A stretch of DNA of 64,000 bases from Bacteroidales bacterium (GTDB lineage Bacteria > Bacteroidota > Bacteroidia > Bacteroidales > UBA932). The notes beneath the pieces were generated by a model. The model ran no database searches and was not told the DNA's origin. It worked only from the letters and a program-made list of their open reading frames with translations. The stretch is taken from the NCBI GenBank assembly GCA_015060405.1, contig SUYN01000007.1, positions 1 to 64,000 of the forward strand. The letters run 5' to 3'. This document shows, piece after piece, positions 58,216 through 64,000 of this stretch. A program made the translations under genes and the position numbers. Positions within the stretch are counted from its first letter, which is position 1; every line of letters begins with the position of its first letter.

Positions 58216-59103
58216 ATGATAAAATCAATGACAGGCTACGGCAAGGCCGAGACCATCCTCGAGACAGGAAAGATTACAGTGGAAGTACGATCCCTGAATG
58301 GAAAGACAGCAGACATCAGTGTGAAGACACCGATGCTTCCCAAAGACAAGGAAATGGCTGTAAGGCAGAAGATTGCCGCAGCACTGACCCGTGGCAACAT
58401 CGATTTCTTCATAACCTTCGAGCCGAATGCGGCAGACAGTGCCAAGAAGATCAACATGGCCCTTGCAATGGAGTACTACAGCCAGATCAGCGAACTCGGA
58501 GGACAGATCGGCGCACACAACCTGTGGAGCCAGAACCCTAACGACCTGCTCGCCCTGATACTGCGGATGCCGGAAGTGATGGACGCCAGGAAACAGGATG
58601 TGATCACGGAAGAAAACTGGCCGGCAGTCGAAGCATGCATAGACCAGGCGCTGGAAAACATCAACAGGTTCCGTGCCCAGGAAGGAGAGGTCCTGTATAA
58701 GGATGTTACAGAAAAGGTCGCTAACATCCTCGAATACTCAAGGCAGGTGGAGGCTTACGAAAAGGAACGTGTCGAAGCCATCAGAGAAAAAATTTTGAGC
58801 AGATTTGCCGAACTCAAGGCCGAACCTGACCAGAGCCGTCTGGAGCAGGAGATGATCTTCTACATCGAGAAGCTCGACATCAACGAGGAAAAGGTGCGCC
58901 TTCGCCAGCACTGCCAGTATTTCCTCGACACCATTGCTTCGGAAGAGTGTCCAGGCAAGAAGCTCGGCTTCATAGCTCAGGAGATGGGCCGCGAGATCAA
59001 CACGACGGGCTCAAAGGCGAACCACACGGAAATACAGAAGATTGTAGTGAAGATGAAGGACGAACTTGAGAAGATCAAGGAACAGAGCCTCAACATACTG
59101 TAA
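58216..59103 (+). CDS. YicC-family endoribonuclease-like protein
   Basis: A 295-residue protein with the YicC N-terminal signature (IKSMTGYGKAETILETGKI) and the C-terminal DUF1732 region with QEMGREINTTGSKANHTEI. YicC family members act in RNA decay in E. coli and Bacillus. A normal length. It starts at ATG 58216 and ends 4 bp before a hairpin terminator shared with ndk. Confidence 0.92.
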   Translation: MIKSMTGYGKAETILETGKITVEVRSLNGKTADISVKTPMLPKDKEMAVRQKIAAALTRGNIDFFITFEPNAADSAKKINMALAMEYYSQISELGGQIGAHNLWSQNPNDLLALILRMPEVMDARKQDVITEENWPAVEACIDQALENINRFRAQEGEVLYKDVTEKVANILEYSRQVEAYEKERVEAIREKILSRFAELKAEPDQSRLEQEMIFYIEKLDINEEKVRLRQHCQYFLDTIASEECPGKKLGFIAQEMGREINTTGSKANHTEIQKIVVKMKDELEKIKEQSLNIL

Positions 59104-59142
59104 AAGAAGAGGGAAGAACCGGCGGTTCCTCCCTCTTTTAAA
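59104..59142. terminator. Bidirectional terminator between yicC and ndk
   Basis: A 14-bp stem with one mismatch (59107-59120 with 59124-59137), 3-nt loop GGC, A-rich flank on the left and TTAAAT on the right. Confidence 0.75.
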
Positions 59143-59153
59143 TACATGTATGA

Positions 59154-59615
59154 TTACATTTCGTCCGGAGCATACTTGAACGGATCAAGAGGAGATTCGT
59201 ATTCGCAATAGTCCGACTCCACAAAGAAACGCTTGAGCTCGATCGCGGCATTCTCGAGAGAGTCAGATGTGTGAACGATGTTCTCCTGTGCGCTGAGGCT
59301 GTAGTCTCCACGGATGGTTCCTGGAACAGCCTTGCTCGCCTTGGTTGCACCAGCCATGTCGCGTACCACCTGAACTGCACTGTAACCTTCCCAGCAGCAG
59401 AGGATTACAGGAGCCGCCATCATGCCGTCACGAAGCCAAGGGAAGAATGGTCTGTCGAGAAGATGTGCATAATGTACCTTGAGGATCTCTTCGTCAAGCT
59501 GGACCATCTTCATGGCTACGAGCTTGAGGCCTCTTTTTTCAAATCTTGAAATCACTTCGCCGATCAGACCTCTCTGGAGGCATCCCGGCTTGAGAATTAC
59601 CAATGTTCTTTCCAT
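59154..59615 (-). CDS. ndk: Nucleoside-diphosphate kinase
   Basis: A 153-residue protein from the ATG at 59615; ten upstream in-frame codons are rejected because the family starts with MERTLVILKPG. The active-site His lies in NIVHTSDS. It balances nucleoside triphosphate pools in the cytoplasm. The arcA stop lies 19 bp upstream, so co-transcription is possible. Confidence 0.95.
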   Translation of the reverse strand: MERTLVILKPGCLQRGLIGEVISRFEKRGLKLVAMKMVQLDEEILKVHYAHLLDRPFFPWLRDGMMAAPVILCCWEGYSAVQVVRDMAGATKASKAVPGTIRGDYSLSAQENIVHTSDSLENAAIELKRFFVESDYCEYESPLDPFKYAPDEM

Positions 59616-59634
59616 TATCAATATATTATTAGTG

Positions 59635-60903
59635 TTACCAATCAACTTTACGACGGGACAGCGGCATCGTCATGCAGCGAGGTCCGCCACCTCCGCGTGG
59701 AAGCTCGGATCCGTCTATCGTCAGGGCACATGGCCTGTCACCATATACGATGGAATCGGCCTTTCCTGAAATGAAATCGGCGGACTTCACGATTTCGAAT
59801 CCTTCCTTATCCAGTTCCTCCAGTGTGTGGATGTTTCTTGCATATGTCAGCACCTTTCCCGGTGCGAAGGAGAAGAAGTTGGCGCCGCTGTGCCACTGTT
59901 CCCTCTCCTGGTCCCAGTCATGACTTCCGCCGCATATTATCGGCTTGAGGTCCATGCCCAGAGTCTTCAAGGCCTTCAGAAGTCCGGAAACCGGCCTTAT
60001 GCCGGAGACGTTGCCCTCTTCTATGGTTATATGGACGGTCTGATACTGGTTGGCCTGCATGATCAGAGGCTTGAACACCATGCACTTGTCCCGGTCCAGA
60101 AGGGTGAAGACCATATCGAGATGGATGAATGATTCAGGCTCGGACGGAAGCTGCTGCACAAGGATATGATAGGTTCCGTGAGGATTGCCCCTGCGGAACT
60201 GCTCTATCATGAAATCGATTCCCTGCGGAGTCGTCCTGACACCGTTTCCTATGATCAGGATGTCCTCACGCGCGATTATTATGTCGCCCCCTTCCATTAT
60301 GACAGGCGAAGATTCCGGCAGAAGATTCGGATCGGTCACGCTGCAGCTGAAGGCCCCACTGTGACGGTATATGGCATCCATTATCAGCGACTCCCGCATT
60401 CTGACCTTGTTCGCCATCCTGCAGACCAGAGCCTGATTGCCGATCGTGACTGCCGCATCCCTTGTAAAATAGAAATTGTACAGAGGATAAAGTGCATAAT
60501 ATTCATTCCTGAGATAGGAAGTAAGCGTGTCCACCCTTGCAGGCAGGCCCTCTATAAGGACTCTTGCCAGTTCGGCGGAATCCAGTCCCATAAGTGTGTC
60601 AAGATACGGCATGACGTCTTCAGCGACGCATATCCTGTGTATAAGGTCCGCCCTTGGCTTCCACTGTTCGAGCACCCTGACAAGGAGATCACTGACCTCA
60701 TATACCTTGGCAAGCTTGGATAGCGTGCCGTAGAGCTGCCCGTACTCGTGACGGGCGATCGAAAGATTCAGGATGTCACTGTACAAGGCTCTCTGGACAT
60801 TCCTCGGAGTCATGTTCTCGACTTCTGCGCCCGGCCTGTGAAGAAGGACGGCATCAAGTCTGCCTATTTCTGACTGTATGTCAATCTTTAACGGATCAGC
60901 CAT
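59635..60903 (-). CDS. arcA: Arginine deiminase
   Basis: A 422-residue amidinotransferase-fold enzyme. Active-site segments visible: NFYFTRDAA, VIMEGGDIIIARED, HLDMVFTLLD and the nucleophile cysteine in RGGGGPRCMTMP near 409. It converts arginine to citrulline and ammonia. ArcB, ArcC and the ArcD antiporter are not in the window, so full fermentation via carbamoyl phosphate cannot be confirmed here. The promoter is TTTG-N20-TATATTTA (60936-60967). Confidence 0.92.
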   Translation of the reverse strand: MADPLKIDIQSEIGRLDAVLLHRPGAEVENMTPRNVQRALYSDILNLSIARHEYGQLYGTLSKLAKVYEVSDLLVRVLEQWKPRADLIHRICVAEDVMPYLDTLMGLDSAELARVLIEGLPARVDTLTSYLRNEYYALYPLYNFYFTRDAAVTIGNQALVCRMANKVRMRESLIMDAIYRHSGAFSCSVTDPNLLPESSPVIMEGGDIIIAREDILIIGNGVRTTPQGIDFMIEQFRRGNPHGTYHILVQQLPSEPESFIHLDMVFTLLDRDKCMVFKPLIMQANQYQTVHITIEEGNVSGIRPVSGLLKALKTLGMDLKPIICGGSHDWDQEREQWHSGANFFSFAPGKVLTYARNIHTLEELDKEGFEIVKSADFISGKADSIVYGDRPCALTIDGSELPRGGGGPRCMTMPLSRRKVDW

Positions 60904-60935
60904 ATTGAAATTACAGTTTAGCGTTATTCAACTTG

Positions 60936-60967
60936 TAAATATAACAATTATTTTGATATGGGACAAA
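60936..60967 (-). promoter_or_regulatory. Promoter of arcA
   Basis: On the minus strand TTTG (60964-60967) and TATATTTA (60936-60943), 20 bp apart. Confidence 0.6.
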
Positions 60968-60976
60968 AACCGCACG

Positions 60977-61001
60977 ATATATGATATCCCATATATGATA
61001 T
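60977..61001. promoter_or_regulatory. Two 11-bp direct repeats between divergent promoters
   Basis: ATATATGATAT occurs at 60977-60987 and again at 60991-61001, separated by CCC. They lie between the arcA promoter and the -7 element of the next plus-strand gene and could be a two-site regulator target. Confidence 0.5.
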
Positions 61002-61016
61002 TACGTCTTAATTCGC

Positions 61017-61024
61017 TATATTTG
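61017..61024 (+). promoter_or_regulatory. -7 element for the small membrane protein and DPP-IV-type peptidase genes
   Basis: TATATTTG, giving a leader of about 70 nt before the ATG at 61099. Confidence 0.6.
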
Positions 61025-61098
61025 TAGAAGGAATCAGCTGATATGATCAGGGCGCAGTCCCGAAATATGCAGAATGAAAGAAACAAAAGTCAAAAACT

Positions 61099-61470
61099 AT
61101 GAAAGGAAAAATCATCGGCATCGCCTCATTGACCGCCGCCCTGCTTCTGGCGGGATTCGTATTCTTCAAGTTCTATTTCGTGTTCGGCGAAGGGGTCAAG
61201 GCGGGAGAACTTAATTTCGTGGTATATAAGGGTTATGTCTTCAAGACCTACGAAGGAAGGGCCATACAGGCCGGATTCGGCAAAGGCACCAACACAGCGC
61301 TCCAGTCGTACGAATTCGACTTCTCGATCACAGACACTGCCGTCGCAGACAGCCTCATGAGATGCGGAGGAAAGACAGTCGAACTCCACTACAAGGAGTA
61401 CCTCGGGACACTCCCATGGAGAGGCAAGCAGAAATACATTGTGGACAGAATAGTATCAGTAAGAGAATAA
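61099..61470 (+). CDS. Small membrane-anchored protein, conserved in Bacteroidales, function unknown
   Basis: A 123-residue protein: N-terminal hydrophobic segment (about 5-27, IGIASLTAALLLAGFVFFKF), then an extracytoplasmic beta-rich domain (AGELNFVVYKGYVFKTYEGR, ALQSYEFDFSITD, VELHYKEYLGTLPWRGKQ). I recognise the pattern of a conserved small protein of the order, sometimes mislabelled as a phosphogluconate dehydrogenase in databases; it has no dehydrogenase motif. Its stop is 2 bp before the peptidase gene. Confidence 0.75.
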   Translation: MKGKIIGIASLTAALLLAGFVFFKFYFVFGEGVKAGELNFVVYKGYVFKTYEGRAIQAGFGKGTNTALQSYEFDFSITDTAVADSLMRCGGKTVELHYKEYLGTLPWRGKQKYIVDRIVSVRE

Positions 61471-61472
61471 TC

Positions 61473-63476
61473 ATGAAGAAATCATTCCTTCTCCTGGGCA
61501 TAGCGTTCCTGGGACTGACCGCAGCAGCCCAGCCGGGCGTAATCAGCACAAGACCAGCCAACCCGCAGGACGGGAGGATCCTGACTATGGAGGAAACCAT
61601 TCTTTCAAGGGACCTGTCTCCTGCCAACCTCTGGGCCACATGGATGAACCCGGAGGAAATCAGCCTGTACAAGGACGGCAGATGGCAGGTGCTCGACACT
61701 AAGACAGGAGCTTACCGCAGCCACACCGGTGCCCCCGCTCCAAAGATGAAGGCTCTCACCAGGGACAGGAGCCTCTATCTTGCAGACAAGGACGGCAACG
61801 GGAAAGTGATAGCGGAGAGCCCATGCAGCGACATCACCTACGGGGAGCATGTAAGCCGCAACGAATTCGGCATCAGCGGAGGCATATTCTGGTCTCCTGA
61901 CAGCACGAAGATAGCCTTTTACAGAAAGGATGAATCAAAGGTGACTTCATTCCCACTTCTGGACATAACCACACGGACAGGCTCCCTCAAGGAGATAAAG
62001 TACCCGATGGCCGGAATGGACTCCGAGAATGTTCAGCTGGGCATATATGACATAGCCACAGGAAACACGGCATATGCAAAGGCTGACGATTTCGGCTACG
62101 ACACCTACCTGACCAACATAAGCTGGTCACCGGACTGCAGGAAGATATACATCATGGTCCTGGACAGAAGCCAGAAGCATCTCAAGCTCAACGCATACTG
62201 CTCAGAGACAGGAGAATACATCAAGACCATCCTGACAGAGGACAACGACAGATACGTCGAGCCTCTCGATCCCCTGTATTTCATGAAAGGCAGTAATGAC
62301 GTATTCATCTACCGTACGGCAGACATGGACGGCTACCGCAATCTGTATCTTTGCGACAACGACGGCAACATCCGCAGGCTCACCGCCGTGGATGCGGATG
62401 TGAAGTATGTCGGAAACGACGGAAGATATGTCTACTACACTTCTGCCGAGGTGTCACCGATAGAGAATCATCTCTTCAGGATCGACATCAGGAACCTGAA
62501 GAAGGGGGTTGATAAAGCTGTGTTCGGAAAACCTCAGCGTCTTACACAGGAAGAAGGCTGGCACGAGATAGCCCTGAGCCCCGACTGCAGGCATTTTATC
62601 GATTCATACAGTTCGCTCTGCATTCCAAGAGTCATAAACCTCTGCAGATCAGATGGAAAAATCATTTCCAACCTCCTCACCGCAGAAGACCCGACCCTTG
62701 ACTATGCATATACGGAGATAAGTCTGGGAACAGTGAAGAGCGCAGACGGACAATACGACAACTACTACAGGCTGATAAAGCCGAAGGACTTTGACCCTTC
62801 CAAGAAGTATCCTGTCATAGTGTATGTCTATGGAGGACCTCACTCGCAGATGGTTCAGAACACCTACATGGCGCTTCTGCGCAGGTGGGAGATGTATATG
62901 GCTCAGAGAGGCTATCTGGTCTATGTCCAGGACAACAGAGGGACAGAGAACAGGGGGCTCGCCTTCGAGCAGGCCATCCACGGACAGTGCGGGCAGGCAG
63001 AGATGGCGGACCAGATGGAGGGCGTGAAGATGCTCCTGGAGCTTCCGTATGTCGACAAGGACCGTATAGGCGTTCACGGATGGAGCTATGGCGGATTCAT
63101 GACCATCTCACTGATCACCAACTATCCAGACGTATTCAAGGTCGGTGTTGCAGGAGGTCCTGTGATCGACTGGAAATGGTACGAGGTGATGTACGGCGAG
63201 AGATATATGGACCATCCGGACAGGAATCCTGAAGGATATGCAAAGACAAGCCTCATCAACAAGGCCAAGGACCTGAAAGGCAAGCTTCTGATATGCCAGG
63301 GAGCCATCGACCCCGTCGTGGTCTGGGAGCACAGCCTGAGCTTCATCAGAGAATGTATCAAGAACAACATCCAGGTGGATTATTTCCCTTATCCTTGCGC
63401 CGAGCACAACGTGATGGGCAAGGACAGGGTCCACCTCCACGACAAGATATCCATGTATTTCGAGGATTATCTCTGA
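61473..63476 (+). CDS. Dipeptidyl peptidase IV-type serine peptidase (S9), exported
   Basis: A 667-residue protein from the ATG at 61473; an upstream open stretch in frame overlaps the preceding gene and is not used. Signal peptide about 1-20 (ending AAAQ). The N-terminal beta-propeller (to about 400, with FYRKDESKVTSFPL and WSPDSTKIAFY) precedes the alpha/beta hydrolase domain with Ser in GVHGWSYGGFM, Asp in CQGAIDPVVVWEH, and His in PCAEHNVMG. It removes Xaa-Pro dipeptides from peptides in the periplasm. Two base pairs separate it from the small membrane protein gene. Confidence 0.92.
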   Translation: MKKSFLLLGIAFLGLTAAAQPGVISTRPANPQDGRILTMEETILSRDLSPANLWATWMNPEEISLYKDGRWQVLDTKTGAYRSHTGAPAPKMKALTRDRSLYLADKDGNGKVIAESPCSDITYGEHVSRNEFGISGGIFWSPDSTKIAFYRKDESKVTSFPLLDITTRTGSLKEIKYPMAGMDSENVQLGIYDIATGNTAYAKADDFGYDTYLTNISWSPDCRKIYIMVLDRSQKHLKLNAYCSETGEYIKTILTEDNDRYVEPLDPLYFMKGSNDVFIYRTADMDGYRNLYLCDNDGNIRRLTAVDADVKYVGNDGRYVYYTSAEVSPIENHLFRIDIRNLKKGVDKAVFGKPQRLTQEEGWHEIALSPDCRHFIDSYSSLCIPRVINLCRSDGKIISNLLTAEDPTLDYAYTEISLGTVKSADGQYDNYYRLIKPKDFDPSKKYPVIVYVYGGPHSQMVQNTYMALLRRWEMYMAQRGYLVYVQDNRGTENRGLAFEQAIHGQCGQAEMADQMEGVKMLLELPYVDKDRIGVHGWSYGGFMTISLITNYPDVFKVGVAGGPVIDWKWYEVMYGERYMDHPDRNPEGYAKTSLINKAKDLKGKLLICQGAIDPVVVWEHSLSFIRECIKNNIQVDYFPYPCAEHNVMGKDRVHLHDKISMYFEDYL

Positions 63477-64000
63477 TCTGACTGTATAGGCCTGGGCTCA
63501 TGATCCTCCAATGGAGCCACTGAGAGCCCTACACCTATTATGAATTCACCGGCGACAAAGGATGCCTGCACACCCACAGTGAAGACTTCGGGTGTTGCAG
63601 GCAATCTTATTGCGGCCGGATTCCCGTCAGGTGGAGGGAAGAGCACTGGAGAATATACGGCAATAGAGCCGAAATACTGCTGCCAGAATGCCACTGAAAC
63701 ATTCTTGGAAGGCCTGTAGATTATACCCTCACGGGTTCCCATGCCCCATCTGTTTCCTACCACGCCCATCTGTATTCCGTACAGGATACCGGACATCAGA
63801 TAAAACCGGCTTCTGCCGAGCTTCAGGGTGTTGCCCAGCATATTCTGCATCGAAAGATACAGTTCGGGGACGTCTGTCACATTGGATCCGTTCAGACTGG
63901 AAAAGAATCTGTCAGGATGCGCCATGTTGAATTCGCCGAACCCCATCTTGCCGTCAAAGCCATACACAGGAACGACATGAAAGACCGGACGCAGAAGAGG
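63467..64000 (-). CDS. Outer-membrane-like protein of unknown function (cut by right edge)
   Basis: The frame is open to the right edge: 11 more codons precede the first possible start (GTG at 63967), so the N-terminus is outside the window. The visible 178 residues alternate beta strands and turns (LYLSMQNMLGNTLKLGRSRF, YGIQMGVVGNRWGMGTREGI, FVAGEFIIGVGLSVA), as in a beta-barrel. I do not recognise a family. It is convergent with the peptidase gene and overlaps its 3' end by 10 bp. Confidence 0.65.
   Translation of the reverse strand, partial: PLLRPVFHVVPVYGFDGKMGFGEFNMAHPDRFFSSLNGSNVTDVPELYLSMQNMLGNTLKLGRSRFYLMSGILYGIQMGVVGNRWGMGTREGIIYRPSKNVSVAFWQQYFGSIAVYSPVLFPPPDGNPAAIRLPATPEVFTVGVQASFVAGEFIIGVGLSVAPLEDHEPRPIQSDQR

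Noticed and set aside
61362..61472. Upstream extension of the DPP-IV-type peptidase
   Set aside because: It overlaps the preceding gene and removes the signal peptide.

Overview
The window looks like chromosomal DNA of a gut-type Bacteroidales bacterium (Bacteroidota). The reasons are the TAnnTTTG -7 promoter elements upstream of many genes, the type III glutamine synthetase, families largely confined to this phylum (DUF5606, DUF3276, long NusB, GlsA/GlsB-like acyltransferases, a thiamine-riboswitch TonB receptor) and GlpABC. The genus cannot be fixed from sequence reading alone. The window is almost entirely core genome: there is no prophage, transposon, CRISPR array or rRNA operon. The one stretch that looks like accessory DNA is 53.3-54.66 kb.

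Layout. 0-1.7 kb: an AraC-type regulator cut by the left edge, a cell-wall amidase, a candidate small RNA, tRNA-Cys(GCA) and a very short rubredoxin gene. 1.8-7.1 kb: glnN, a 3'-5' exonuclease and an RlmI-like methyltransferase on the minus strand, divergent from an aminotransferase. 7.1-13.1 kb: alpha/beta hydrolase, C1 peptidase, pssA, rubrerythrin, NhaC antiporter and GAPDH. 13.2-20.6 kb: surE-lpxB, YggS, a DUF349 protein with yidC, and trmD. 20.6-24.6 kb: a candidate small RNA, an unknown protein, and a TonB-dependent receptor behind a TPP riboswitch (probable thiamine uptake), then a glutaminyl cyclotransferase lipoprotein. 24.7-26.8 kb: a two-gene module of a eukaryote-like steroid 5-alpha-reductase and an old-yellow-enzyme reductase. 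26.8-34.8 kb: rnpB, then a probable operon DUF1846 - GlsA-like - GlsB-like - glpA-glpB-glpC. 34.9-40.5 kb: a minus-strand operon nusB-yajC-ybbR-coaE-DUF5606-rimO-lipoprotein. 40.6-46 kb: DUF3276, nadE, a metallo-beta-lactamase-fold hydrolase, and MTA/adenosine-type deaminase with purine nucleoside phosphorylase. 46.2-48.9 kb: a four-subunit 2-oxoacid:ferredoxin oxidoreductase. 49-53.3 kb: coiled-coil protein, zapA, a 6S-like RNA, RNase Y and DsbD. 53.3-54.7 kb: a gene relic, a toxin-antitoxin-like pair and palindromes. 54.7-64 kb: glnS, a GH5 glycanase lipoprotein, yicC, ndk, arginine deiminase, a small membrane protein, a DPP-IV-type peptidase and an outer-membrane-like protein cut by the right edge.

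The physiology suggested is anaerobic and fermentative: ferredoxin-linked 2-oxoacid oxidation, anaerobic glycerol-3-phosphate dehydrogenase, rubredoxin/rubrerythrin peroxide defence, peptide and amino-acid use, and glycan hydrolysis. The most unusual items are the steroid-reductase pair (24716-26772), the RelE-like/XRE pair with its palindromic operator candidate (53607-54565), two candidate small RNAs (1227-1301 and 20602-20716), and the TPP-controlled receptor whose terminator is embedded in the signal-peptide codons.
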